Part shown: positions 26,005 to 35,390 of the stretch, one piece after another
Layout of the letters: every line of letters starts with the position of its first letter
Position numbering within the stretch: the first letter of the stretch is position 1
Assembly: GCA_029564595.1 (NCBI GenBank)
Contig: JAKQPS010000113.1
Span: 252,927 to 316,926 of the forward strand
Origin: a bacterium
GTDB taxonomy: Bacteria; UBP15; UBA6099
Direction: 5' to 3'
DNA length: 64,000 nucleotides
Notes under the pieces: generated by a model
Told to the model about the DNA's origin: nothing
The model's input: only the letters and a program-made list of their open reading frames with translations
The model's database searches: none
Position numbers and translations under genes: made by a program

Positions 26005-28714
26005 GGACGGCGCAAACCTTCAATTCGGGAATTTTCGCCACAGGGTCGAGCGCGTCATTCGTAAGTCTGTTAACCGGAGCCTCGCTGAAATGAAACGTCG
26101 TGAAAACAACCCCTTTTTCCACCATCCCTGACACGCGCGCGCGCAAACTGATTTCCCCTCTTCTGGAGGATACTTTCACCATATCGCCGTCCGACACTCC
26201 TAGACGTTCCGCGTCGGATGGATTAATCTCAAGTATTGCTTCTGGGGCGAGAATTTCGAGACTGGGACATTTGCGAGTCATCGTCCCCGTGTGGTAGTGA
26301 TACTGAATGCGTCCGGTTGTCAGAATTATCGGGTATTTTTCATCCGTCAATTCCGCCGCCGGTTTGTAAGGAATGGCGGTCATCAGACCTTTGCCGCGCT
26401 TGAAGCCTTCCGCGTGAAGGAACTCAGTGCCGGGATGATCGATGTCCGGACACGGCCACTGTATGCCGCCTTTCTCAAGACGGGAGTAACTTATACCGGC
26501 GTACGAGGGAACAACTCGTCTGATTTCGTTGAATATCTGCTCCGGAGACGCATAGTCCGCGGAGAATCCCATAAGCTGAAACAGGCGCTGGATTATTCTC
26601 CAATCAGGGTAACAGCTTCCGAGAGGCTGAACCGCCGCCCTAACGCGCTGCGCTCTGCGCTCGGTGTTTGTGAAAGTCCCGTCCTTTTCCGCCCAACTCG
26701 CGCCCGGAAGAACCACATCCGCTCTTGCGGCTGTTTCAGTCAGGAAAATATCCTGAACCACAAGGAAGTCGACTTTGTCCAACGCTTCCTCGATGTGGGT
26801 GATATTCGCGTCAGATAGCGCCGGGTTCTCGCCCATCACGTAAAGCGCTCGAATCTCCCCTTTCAAAATCGCCGGCATCATCTCTGTGACGGTTAATCCG
26901 GGTTTCGACGGCAGCGAATCGACGCCCCAGACGGCAGCGATTTTTCGCCTTGCCGAATCGTCCGCGACGCTCGCGTATCCCGGAAGCGAGCTTGGCAAAG
27001 CGCCCATGTCGCAAGCGCCTTGCACGTTGTTCTGTCCTCTTAACGGATTGACGCCTGTGCCGCGCCTGCCGACGTTGCCTGTGAGCATCGCCAGATTCGC
27101 CACCGATTTCACGGCGTCAGTTCCTGTGACATGCTGCGTTATTCCCATGGCGTATAAAAAAGTCGTTTTATCGGATTTTCCTATCAGTTCGGCCACCGCA
27201 ATCAGATCGGACGCCGGAATCCCCGTTATGCTCTCAACCAGTTCGGGAGTGTAACTTTCCACTTCTTGTGCCAGTTCTTCGAACCCTTCGCATCTTTCGT
27301 CGATATATTCTTTATTATGAAGATTGTTCTTGATAATCCAATGCATTATGCCGTTGAGCCAAGCGACATCCGTGCCGGGTTTCTGGCGAAGCCAGTAGTT
27401 CGCCTGTTCGACCAAATCTATGCGCCTCGGATCAGCCACCACGAGACGGGCGTCCCCCCGCTCTACCGCTCTCTTAATTCTCTGCGCGATTATGGGATGG
27501 TTCTCCGTTGTGTTGGTTCCCGTGATAACAATAACATCGGCCTCCTCGATTTCAGCAATCGAGTTGGTCATCGCGCCGCTTCCGAAGACTGTGGCCAGAC
27601 CGGCCACGGTGGAAGCGTGTCAAAGCCGGGCGCAGTGATCGACGTTGTTCGAGCCGATCGCCTGCCTTATGAACCTCTGAAAAAGATAGTTTTCCTCATT
27701 AGTGCATCTTGCGCTCGAAAGCCCCGCGATGGAATCCGGGCCGTGTTCCGCGATAGAGCGCCTGAATTCCCTCGCCACCCTCGTCAGGGCTTTCGTCCAC
27801 GTCGTTTCTTCGAGTTCTCCCTTTTCATTCCTTATCAGCGGCTTGCTGAGGCGCTCCCCGCTATGTATGAACGCATACCCGAATCTGCCCTTCGAGCACA
27901 GTCTTCCTTTGTTGACTCCCGTCGCGTCGTCAGTCGTCACCCCGACCACTTTGCCGTTTACAACGTTCAGTTCCAGCGAGCAACCGACTCCGCAGTACGC
28001 GCATGTCGTAGCCGTCTTTTCCGTTTCCCACGGCTTGCCCTTGCCGCCCCCCATGCGCTCTTCGATAGCGTTCACCGGACATACTCTCATGCACTCTCCG
28101 CATGAGACGCAGCGCGAAGGGCTTTCAGGGTCGGCGAGAGCGGGCTGAATCGACGCCAGCGCCCCCGGACCCGCCATCGTTATCGCTCCGAGTCCCCTTA
28201 TCTCCTTGCAGACTTTCACGCACCTTCCGCACAACACGCACCGCCTCGGATGATAGTCGAGTATCGGAGTCGAAAATTCCTTCCACGGATACTCCTCCGT
28301 CTTGATGCTGTAACTCCCGAAATCGTTCGGGGCGAGGTCGTACTCGTATGCGATATCCTGAAGCTCGCAATCGCCGTTTTTAGGACACGGCGAACAGTTC
28401 AACGGGTGATGCGCCAAGATCATCCTTATGACCTCGCGCCTCAGGTTAAAAAGCCTCTCCGAACGAGTCGCCACTCTCATGCCGTCCAGAGCCTGAGTGT
28501 TGCAGGCGGTAGCCGGCCTGTCGACGCCTTCGACCTCCACCACGCACACCCTGCATGAGCCTATCGGGCTTAGAGCTTCGTGATAACAGAGCGTCGGGAT
28601 TCTTACTCCCACCGCCCTTGCCGCTTCGAGTATGGTCGCCCCTTCCGGCGCTAATACCGTCTTCCCGTCGATCTCCAGTCGCACTTTCTTTTTCGTTTCG
28701 ATGATTGTGGTCAT
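25988..28714 (-). CDS. Formate dehydrogenase alpha subunit, selenocysteine-containing (in-frame TGA read as Sec)
   Basis: A 908-residue selenoprotein, read through TGA at 27620-27622 as Sec365. Around the codon the protein reads VDHCARL-U-HASTVAGLA, matching the metal-binding selenocysteine motif of formate dehydrogenases; the Cys paralogue at 18586 has DHCARLCHAST. Domains: [2Fe-2S] (residues about 20-85), His-Cys3 (HHPLNCSPCPKNGDC), two [4Fe-4S] sites (CVLCGRCVKVC, CVSCGECMRVC), then the molybdopterin domain from TTCAYCGVGC. A SECIS hairpin lies immediately after the TGA. GAGGA precedes the ATG. It starts four bases after an SfrB-like gene, so electrons probably go to or come from NAD(P)H. 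A standard gene caller would split it in two. Confidence 0.95.
27577..27622 (-). promoter_or_regulatory. SECIS element with UGA selenocysteine codon
   Basis: The UGA (27622-27620) is followed by an outer stem CGCUUCC/GGAAGCG (7 pairs; 27617-27611 with 27583-27577). There is an internal loop, then a perfect inner stem GUGGCC/GGCCAC and the apical loop GGUCU. A GGUCU loop close to the codon is the known recognition site for SelB in the E. coli fdhF element. The equivalent region of the cysteine paralogue has lost the outer stem pairing. Confidence 0.93.
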
Positions 28715-28718
28715 TGTT

Positions 28719-30683
28719 TTATTCCTCTGTGGCGAACAACGCGATTCTGTAACAACGCAGGCATCTCTCCGCCTCTCTTATAGCTTCGTCGGGCTTTAAT
28801 CCGCGCTCGATTTCGACAAAGTCCGAAGTCCTCTCGCGCGCCGGTCTCATTTCCAGCCGGCAACGCGCCTTGTTTCCAAGCCTGTTCACCGGCGCTTGCG
28901 GCAGGGACATCGTTTTGAGCAATCTGAACATCCTTTCCGCTTCGGGCATGCTCATCTTCTCTCCGCGCATCCTCTGATCCATACAATGGGCGACTCTCAA
29001 TCCGTGTCCCATGGCGTCAATCAGAGCGGCGGGGCCGCTCACGCAGTCTCCTCCCGCGAACACCCTGTCCCTGCCCGTCATCATCGTGTTGTCGTCCACG
29101 GCGATAGTTCCCCACTTCGTGGTCTCTATTCCGCTTCCGTCGGACAGGAAAGAAAAGTCGGAGGATTGCCCTATCGCCGGTATCACGATGTCGCACTCTA
29201 TGAAAAAATCCGAGCCTTTGACTTCTACAGGCCGGCGACGGCCCGAAGCGTCGGGTTCCCCCAAGTCCATCTTCACGCAGGTTATCCCCTTCACTTTGCC
29301 GGCCTCGGCGTCGATTCTTACCGGGTGCGTAAGAAATAGGAACTCCACGCCCTCTTCCATCGCGCCTTCTATTTCCTCGTGGTCCGCCGGCATTTCTTTC
29401 TGAGTGCGCCTGTACACCACGCTTACTTTTGAATATCCGAGCCGCACGGCGCTTCTCGCGCAGTCCATCGCAACGTTGCCGCCTCCCACAACCACGACTC
29501 TGGTTCCTTCGGGAGGCTTGAACTCTCCGATGTGATGCAGAAGATTGAGGTCGCGCAGAAAAGTCACTCCCGCCACATACCCTTCCGAATTAGCGTCTTC
29601 TCCCTCCATTCCCACGCTTTTGCTGCCGTGCGCTCCGACGGAGATCAGGACGCTGTCGTATTCCGTCTCAAGTTGGCTGAGAGACAAATCCCTTCCCAGC
29701 CGCTTGCCGTAATGAAACTTCACTCCGATTTCGGATATCCGCCTGACTTCCGAACTGATAACGTCGCGAGGCAGCCTGTAGTCGGGAATCCCCACCGCGC
29801 TCATACCGCCCGGCTCCCGCAGGTCTTCGAATATATGGACTTCATGCCCCTTGCGCTTGAGATAAAAAGCGGCGGTAAGCCCGCAAGGCCCGGCTCCTAT
29901 AATCGCCGCTTTCTTTCCGCTTGCGGACGGAATTTCTTCCAGCGGCTTGGACCTTGCCGAGACGTAAGACACTATCTGATCATTGACGAATCTTTTCAGG
30001 TGTTTGATTGAAATCGCCTCGTCAAGCTCTTCGCGGCGGCAGACGAATTCGCAAGGCCTGACGCAGACTCGCCCGCAGACTCCCGCGAGCGGATTTTTCC
30101 TGCCGATTATCGCAAGGCTTTCATAGTAGTTCCCGCTTCTGATTGCGTCCACATATTCCGGAATATCCAGATGAGCCGGGCAGGCTTCAATGCAGGGAGC
30201 GGTTGCCATCGCCCTGTAGTTTCCTCGCTTCACAGGCGCGCGTCCCGCGACCGCCTCCTCAAAAGCTTCAGGCGCCAGTTCCATCATCTTGAGCAAAGCA
30301 GTCATGGATGTGTGGCCCAGTTCGCACATGGAGGCGTCCCGGATGACCGCCGCCATGGACCGTATGGCGTCAATGTCCTCGCGCCGCCCGTGCCCGTCCG
30401 CCAACGCGGCCAGCTTCTCGGCCACTACTTTCGTGCCCACTCTGCACGGAGTGCAGTATCCGCAACTTTCCTCCTGCGCTTTTTCGACGTACGCCCTAGC
30501 CATGTCCACGACGGGCGCGTCGCGATCAAAAAGAAAAAAGCCGTCCCATCCCATGAATGCCAGAATGTCGTTGCCGCTCTCGAATTCCTTCAATCCTTTG
30601 AACGCTTCCGGAATCGCCGACTTCTTAAGTCCCCGGTTGTCCGTCACATCGTCCCGCCAACTGCCTAAGATAACTTTCGCCAT
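28719..30683 (-). CDS. SfrB-like NAD(P)H oxidoreductase subunit: NuoF iron-sulfur region fused to GltD-type flavoprotein
   Basis: A 654-residue fusion. Residues 1-150 correspond only to the C-terminal [4Fe-4S] part of NuoF (ESCGYCTPCRVGT, CELGHTS), without the FMN/NADH domain. From about 160 it is a glutamate-synthase small-subunit-like protein. CIEACPAHLDIPEY and CGRVCVRPCEFVC bind two [4Fe-4S] clusters, IGAGPCGLTAAFYL binds FAD, and VVVGGGNVAMDCARSA binds the nicotinamide nucleotide. A final DCVSGPAALIDAMGHG closes the FAD site. The same architecture is seen in SfrB of the NADPH-dependent SfrAB oxidoreductase, whose partner SfrA is a formate-dehydrogenase-like protein. The FDH gene starts four bases downstream, so the two should form a complex. 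NADPH versus NADH preference is not determined. Confidence 0.88.
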   Translation of the reverse strand: MAKVILGSWRDDVTDNRGLKKSAIPEAFKGLKEFESGNDILAFMGWDGFFLFDRDAPVVDMARAYVEKAQEESCGYCTPCRVGTKVVAEKLAALADGHGRREDIDAIRSMAAVIRDASMCELGHTSMTALLKMMELAPEAFEEAVAGRAPVKRGNYRAMATAPCIEACPAHLDIPEYVDAIRSGNYYESLAIIGRKNPLAGVCGRVCVRPCEFVCRREELDEAISIKHLKRFVNDQIVSYVSARSKPLEEIPSASGKKAAIIGAGPCGLTAAFYLKRKGHEVHIFEDLREPGGMSAVGIPDYRLPRDVISSEVRRISEIGVKFHYGKRLGRDLSLSQLETEYDSVLISVGAHGSKSVGMEGEDANSEGYVAGVTFLRDLNLLHHIGEFKPPEGTRVVVVGGGNVAMDCARSAVRLGYSKVSVVYRRTQKEMPADHEEIEGAMEEGVEFLFLTHPVRIDAEAGKVKGITCVKMDLGEPDASGRRRPVEVKGSDFFIECDIVIPAIGQSSDFSFLSDGSGIETTKWGTIAVDDNTMMTGRDRVFAGGDCVSGPAALIDAMGHGLRVAHCMDQRMRGEKMSMPEAERMFRLLKTMSLPQAPVNRLGNKARCRLEMRPARERTSDFVEIERGLKPDEAIREAERCLRCYRIALFATEE

Positions 30684-30717
30684 ATCGCAAGATTCTCCAT
30701 TGCCTTCTTCTTGATAG

Positions 30718-31335
30718 TCACCAGATTTCCGATTCTAATCTCCGGGCCATCGTCATCATCTGTTTATCCGTGAGCTTTCCGACGTTTTCCTCAATCCATT
30801 TCACATCTCCGGTCGCTATCGCCGTTTTCGCTTCGGAACTGATGTCGTAATCTTTCAGAGCCTCCGAGCCTTCCATGTACAGCCGGTCAAAAAAGTCCGG
30901 GTCGTCGGATGTCCTGTCCAGAATCTCCAGCACGAGGGTCTCGCGCATTGATTTCTTCGGATCCTTCGCTCCGATTGCCTGAGACACCGCGTTCCTAAGT
31001 TCTTCGGGAGTGAATGGTTTAGGGATATAGTCGTAGGCGCCGAGTTTCATAAATTCTCTTGCGGTGTCCATAGATGGATAGCCCGTTATTACGATAACCG
31101 TTAATCGGGGATTTGTTTTTCTGATCCGTCTTACGACTTCGACGCCGTTCAGTTCAGGCATCATAATGTCTGTTATGAAAAGATCGATGCCTCCCGCCGA
31201 AGCAATATCTATGCATTCCGCGGGCGATGTGCTTGTGATTATCTCAAGTCCGGTTTCCTCCAGTATTTCCCTGCATGTGTTAAGAATCACTTCCTCATCG
31301 TCAAGCACAAGCGCTTTTTTTGCTGTCTCTTCCAT
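30718..31335 (-). CDS. Response regulator with uncharacterised C-terminal helical domain
   Basis: A 205-residue protein heading the Sec-type formate dehydrogenase operon. Residues 1-120 are a receiver with LDDEEVIL, Asp56 in FITDIMMPELNG, Thr in VITGYPS and Lys in IPKPFTPEE. Residues about 125-205 are helical and not a known DNA-binding domain. The core, SEALKDYDISSEAKTAIATG followed by DVKWIEENVGKLTDKQ, resembles small LigA/Nif11-like helical segments, which is tentative. The ATG at 31335 follows AGGAGG; an upstream in-frame start at 31365 is rejected. It ends 34 bases before the SfrB-like gene. It may receive phosphate from the haem-motif kinase at the other end of the operon. Confidence 0.85.
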   Translation of the reverse strand: MEETAKKALVLDDEEVILNTCREILEETGLEIITSTSPAECIDIASAGGIDLFITDIMMPELNGVEVVRRIRKTNPRLTVIVITGYPSMDTAREFMKLGAYDYIPKPFTPEELRNAVSQAIGAKDPKKSMRETLVLEILDRTSDDPDFFDRLYMEGSEALKDYDISSEAKTAIATGDVKWIEENVGKLTDKQMMTMARRLESEIW

Positions 31336-31769
31336 GATGCTTTCCTCCTGTTTTTGATAAATCATCGATGTTATTCAATTAACACATAAACAGGAAACGC
31401 GTTGATTGGCGATAATCACACATCTCGCGCGTTCCCGCATCCCGGACACGCTTAATTAACGCATTGCCGGGTTTCTTCTCTGTTGTTCACCGCGATCGAT
31501 TGAGTTCTATTTCGTTTTTTGCTTTTTTAGTTCGACCGCAGCAGCGCCACTTCACCTGTTCGCAATCATATCAAAGGCATCATTGAAGTGTCAAGAACGC
31601 GTTTTTCGCGACTTTTAACACCCTTTTCGCATCTATAGCTCTAGCCTATATCCGCTTGTATAATGTTGTTGATATATTATGGCAATTGTAATCTGATTAT
31701 TGATCGCACATCATGTCGGCGATTAGAATCAACATTGAATGAGAGTTGATAGGAAAAGAGCGGGATAAA
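31336..31769. other. Intergenic region between divergent formate and glycosyltransferase genes
   Basis: This 434-base gap separates the minus-strand formate dehydrogenase operon from the plus-strand glycosyltransferases and should contain promoters for both. On the plus strand TATAAT lies at 31659-31664, but no convincing -35 box accompanies it. No gene, RNA or repeat is recognised. Confidence 0.5.
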
Positions 31770-32504
31770 ATGTCAAAACGCGTAGTCGTGATGCCTGCGT
31801 TGAATGCTGAAAAAACTCTCGCGGCGACATATTCACTGATCCCAATGGATTGCGTTGACGAAGTGATTCTTGTCGACGACGGCAGCGTTGACGCCACTGT
31901 GGATATCGCCAAACGGCTCGGCATTCATGTGGTGGCTCATCCGCATAACGCCGGTTACGGGGCCAACCAGAAGACGTGCTATATGGAAGCTCTGCGCAGG
32001 GACGCCGATGTGGTGATAATGCTCCATCCGGACGGACAGCACGATCCCGCGTTGATTCCCAGCATGATTGAAGCGATTGAAAACGGGAGCGGAGACTTAG
32101 TTCTTGCGTCTCGTTTTCTCCCTCCGGGAGGCGCCCTCGTGGGCGGCATGCCTTTTTACAAATTCTTCTTCAACAGGCTTCTCACATTGGTCGAGAATAT
32201 CGCCCTCGGACTCCGCATGTCGGAGTATCACACCGGATATCGCGCTTATTCCAGAAAACTCCTTGAAACGATTCCTTTTCTCCGCAACTCCAACGATTTC
32301 GTTTGCGACCAGCAAATTGTTTTTCAGACTGTCAGCTTTGGTTTCAATATCTGCGAATTGCCTATTCAGACCAGATATCTTGATGGGGCTTCTTCAATCG
32401 GATTCAGTCGGAGCGTCGTTTACGGCCTGATGACTCTTTGCTATGCTTTTTCATATCTGCTTTTCCGTTCGGGGCTTTTTAAAAGCCGCTTGTTCAAAAA
32501 ATAA
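31770..32504 (+). CDS. GT2 glycosyltransferase
   Basis: A 244-residue GT-A glycosyltransferase. VVMPALNAEKTL opens the nucleotide-binding fold. ILVDDGSVDAT, HNAGYGANQKTCY and MLHPDGQHDP follow, the last containing the metal-binding DxQ/DxD-like residues. A C-terminal segment of aromatic hydrophobic residues may associate with the membrane. The family makes polyprenyl-phosphate sugars or adds sugars to surface polymers; the substrate is unknown. The ATG at 31770 is preceded by AGGAAAAGAGCGGG; an upstream in-frame TTG is possible but weaker. A GT-C membrane protein follows in the same direction, repeating the GT2 plus GT39-like pairing at 698-2825. Confidence 0.85.
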   Translation: MSKRVVVMPALNAEKTLAATYSLIPMDCVDEVILVDDGSVDATVDIAKRLGIHVVAHPHNAGYGANQKTCYMEALRRDADVVIMLHPDGQHDPALIPSMIEAIENGSGDLVLASRFLPPGGALVGGMPFYKFFFNRLLTLVENIALGLRMSEYHTGYRAYSRKLLETIPFLRNSNDFVCDQQIVFQTVSFGFNICELPIQTRYLDGASSIGFSRSVVYGLMTLCYAFSYLLFRSGLFKSRLFKK

Positions 32505-32577
32505 TGCTCTGATATTTCGAGGAAACCGATTGCCGCGATTCGATTGGCATCAATAGAGAGCGAGCGCCGGTAAAAAC

Positions 32578-34362
32578 ATGAAGCGTCAAAAAACTGATAG
32601 CGCGAAGCTGACTTTTGATTCAGCCGCTTTGAAAATGTCCGAGAAGAATGCTGCCGACAAGTTAACCTATAAAGCAATGAACCGACCGGGAAATATCTGC
32701 ATGGCGGCCGCTGCCGCAATCGTCATAATTCATTTTCTAATTCTCGCTTCCTTCTTCAAGCCCGCCGCTTCTGGACTGGATTCTCACGGCTATATCAAAC
32801 AAAGCCGTCTGATAGCCGATACAGGCAGGAACTTCGAAGTCGCGGAGTCAAGAGCGCAATTCACGGGATATACATGGAGGCCGAGCGTAGAAAAAGGCAG
32901 ATACGACAATCTTTGGCCGTCAGGATTCCCCGCCATATTGGCAGCTACGCGTATTGTTTTCGGCGCTAAAGCCGTATATTGGGTCAATCCGATAATGGCG
33001 GCGCTGGCGCTCGCCGCTTTCTTTCTTTTCTGCCGTGAACGGATAGGGCCGCGCTGGTCGCTCGCCGCTCTGGTTTTATTTGCGATTAACCCGGTCTTCA
33101 ACCAGCATATCCACTACAACTATTCGCACATTGCCGTGCTGTTTTTTCTGATGATATCCTTGGCGCTCGCCGCTCGAGGCCTGCGCGCTGAACGATCCGC
33201 GCTTCTTTTATTAGCTGCCGGATTATCTGCAGGTTGCATACCTTCCATAAGGATGATTGAAAGCATTTTTGTGCCGGCAATATTTCTCTACATTGTAATA
33301 AAGAGCGATTCGCATAAGTGGCGCCGCGCTGCGGCTTTCGCCTCCGGAGCCGCTTTGCCCATCATTGCTTTCTGCGTTTGGAATCAAATCGCCTACGGAG
33401 CGTTTTGGAAAACCGGCTATTCGTTGTTCTACGATGATATCTCAAGCATGTTCAGCTTCAAATATCTCGCTCTTTATTCGTTGGGATACATTCAGAAATT
33501 GTTAGGCGAAGGTTTTGGATTCGCATTTGCTCCGGGCGTTCTCGGAATAGTATTTCTTTGCGCGCGGCGGGCAACATGGAAAGAAGGTGTTTTGTGCGCC
33601 TCGATTGTTCTGCCTCTGATGTTTTTACAGATTTCTTACATGTTTCACCCCGCGCCTGAAATGATGAGATTCTTTATTCCAGCTTTTCCCTTATTATCGT
33701 TTGCAAGCGTGTGGCTGTTGAAGGAACTGACATCGGGGAAAAGAAAGCAGGGAATCGCCCTCGCCGCGGCTCTGATTGTTTTATCCGCTATATGGGGGCT
33801 TCCCCAAGCGAAGTATTCTCTCAACACGCTAAAATTCAGGCAGAACGCGTTGTCCGGCATCGCTGAAATGATAGAGGAGAATGTTCCGCGAGGCTCGGTC
33901 GTTATAGCCGACGAAGTTGTCGCTCAGCATCTTGACGCGCTCGGTTACTGGAAAGTGGCGGACGCCAACCTTTTGGCTGAAGACAGGCAGCGTCTGTACG
34001 GACGGACAACTCCGCAGAACAGAGTCTCGGCCTTCGAGAAAGACGCTCTCGATTGGGCGGGAGAGAGCGGCCGGGTTTTCTGGGTTGGAAAAGAGAACGC
34101 CGAAAGAACCTTCTCTCCTTATCTGAACTCAACCCGCATGTCGCCGAAAGCGGAAATCATTGTGGAAGACAACCCATACTTGAGAGAAAGCGATTTCGCG
34201 ATAAGGGCGCGGAACCGGAAATCCCCGAACAGCCCTCCGATTCTCAAAAGAGGTTGCGGCAACTTCGACATGGGCGCGCTCGGAAGATTTGAACTGATGT
34301 TTGCCGCGCTTCTCGATGGCTCTCCGTTTGTTCTGTACGAATTAGAGCCGGTTACAGAATAA
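32578..34362 (+). CDS. GT39-like integral membrane glycosyltransferase
   Basis: A 594-residue polytopic protein with about ten transmembrane helices and a long C-terminal soluble part. The first periplasmic loop after TM1 carries GLDSHGYIKQSRL, with an acidic residue in the place where GT-C enzymes hold their catalytic Asp. NLWPSGFPAIL follows. The pattern fits the dolichyl-phosphate-mannose transferase/ArnT superfamily; donor and acceptor are unknown. The first about 35 residues are hydrophilic, and the ATG at 32578 lacks a strong ribosome-binding site, so the true start could be one of the later methionines. It lies 73 bases after a GT2 gene. Confidence 0.7.
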   Translation: MKRQKTDSAKLTFDSAALKMSEKNAADKLTYKAMNRPGNICMAAAAAIVIIHFLILASFFKPAASGLDSHGYIKQSRLIADTGRNFEVAESRAQFTGYTWRPSVEKGRYDNLWPSGFPAILAATRIVFGAKAVYWVNPIMAALALAAFFLFCRERIGPRWSLAALVLFAINPVFNQHIHYNYSHIAVLFFLMISLALAARGLRAERSALLLLAAGLSAGCIPSIRMIESIFVPAIFLYIVIKSDSHKWRRAAAFASGAALPIIAFCVWNQIAYGAFWKTGYSLFYDDISSMFSFKYLALYSLGYIQKLLGEGFGFAFAPGVLGIVFLCARRATWKEGVLCASIVLPLMFLQISYMFHPAPEMMRFFIPAFPLLSFASVWLLKELTSGKRKQGIALAAALIVLSAIWGLPQAKYSLNTLKFRQNALSGIAEMIEENVPRGSVVIADEVVAQHLDALGYWKVADANLLAEDRQRLYGRTTPQNRVSAFEKDALDWAGESGRVFWVGKENAERTFSPYLNSTRMSPKAEIIVEDNPYLRESDFAIRARNRKSPNSPPILKRGCGNFDMGALGRFELMFAALLDGSPFVLYELEPVTE

Positions 34363-34411
34363 ATGTATAAACCTGAAAAACTGTTTGAAATTGTTTTCGC
34401 CTTCGGTGATT

Positions 34412-35311
34412 CTATTTGCCTTCAATTATTGCCCCGGTCTTTGGGTCGAATGTCATCGCTTGAAAGTATTCAGGCATGACAATCCTAGCGCCGGGCGACA
34501 CCGCTTTGACTTCGCTGAAGAAACTATCTATATCAACGCCCGACATCAGGTTGTTGCCGAATTTGAAAGGCTGAAAAAAATCGTCGTAATGATGAGGGAT
34601 TATGTAATCCGGTTGAAGCCGGCTGTTGAGCCGGGCAATATAGTTCGGAGTGTCCTGCCTGCCTGCGAGGCAAGTGAAAAGCGCGTTGACTTTTCCGACT
34701 TTCGCTGTTTCATCGTCTATGAGGTCGGCGCTTCCGATGTGATAAAGCTTGAGAGCGCCGATTTCGATGAGCAGTCCGTAGACGCCGCCTGCGCGGTAGT
34801 GCGATGCGCGCATCGGCTGCTTCGGCCTTCCTGATATCTGGCCGGGAAACGGAATCCTTCCGAGCACGGCTTTTCCGTGAACTCCGGGCACAAAAGTGAC
34901 TTTGAAAGGCCCGCACATAATGGGAATGAAAGTCTCCACCACTTTGACTTTTTCATCCGGCACGCCCGCGCCCAGACAAACGGACGCGGTGGATGGAGAG
35001 CCTAGGACAAGCGCGCGGGTCTTCATCGCAACCTCCGGAACATCCAGCAGGTGGTCGTAATGGCTGTGGCCGACGAGTATATAATCCGCCTCAGGGAAAA
35101 CCTCCGCGCAAAGCTGTTCGTTGCATTTGAGCGGCATCGCGACCATTCCCGCCATCCGGGGCCGGGTTACGAATGGGTCTATCAGAAGAGTGGTTCCTTT
35201 GTGTTTCAACCTGAAACCGGCGCACCCGGTCCACTCGATGCTGACAGCGTCTTTTAGTTCCGAGAGTTCCGCCGATTTGATTTTATACTGCTCCGGGATT
35301 CCGTATGCCAT
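34412..35311 (-). CDS. Metallo-beta-lactamase-fold hydrolase (UlaG/L-ascorbate lactonase-like branch)
   Basis: A 299-residue metal-dependent hydrolase. The HxHxDH signature is HSHYDHLLD (residues about 82-90). Further ligands are in FVPGVHG and in a late PHHYDD. The N-terminal WTGCAGFRLKHKGTTLLIDPF is typical of the UlaG-like branch of beta-lactamase-fold proteins. The substrate is unknown. GGAGAGG precedes the ATG. It is the last gene of a long minus-strand run, behind a HAD phosphatase, with a 79-base gap. There is no sign of a signal peptide, so it acts in the cytoplasm. Confidence 0.85.
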   Translation of the reverse strand: MAYGIPEQYKIKSAELSELKDAVSIEWTGCAGFRLKHKGTTLLIDPFVTRPRMAGMVAMPLKCNEQLCAEVFPEADYILVGHSHYDHLLDVPEVAMKTRALVLGSPSTASVCLGAGVPDEKVKVVETFIPIMCGPFKVTFVPGVHGKAVLGRIPFPGQISGRPKQPMRASHYRAGGVYGLLIEIGALKLYHIGSADLIDDETAKVGKVNALFTCLAGRQDTPNYIARLNSRLQPDYIIPHHYDDFFQPFKFGNNLMSGVDIDSFFSEVKAVSPGARIVMPEYFQAMTFDPKTGAIIEGK

Positions 35312-35390
35312 ATCGCCTCTCCTATCCGCCGCAAAAAAAAACGCAAAGCAAAATCATACCCGCAAAACGCGATAAATCAATAAAAAGCGA

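Noticed and set aside
27605..27622. Frameshift or premature stop splitting the formate dehydrogenase gene
   Set aside because: The frame is unchanged across the TGA, the stop is exactly at the Sec/Cys position of the family and a SECIS hairpin follows, so it is recoding and not a mutation.
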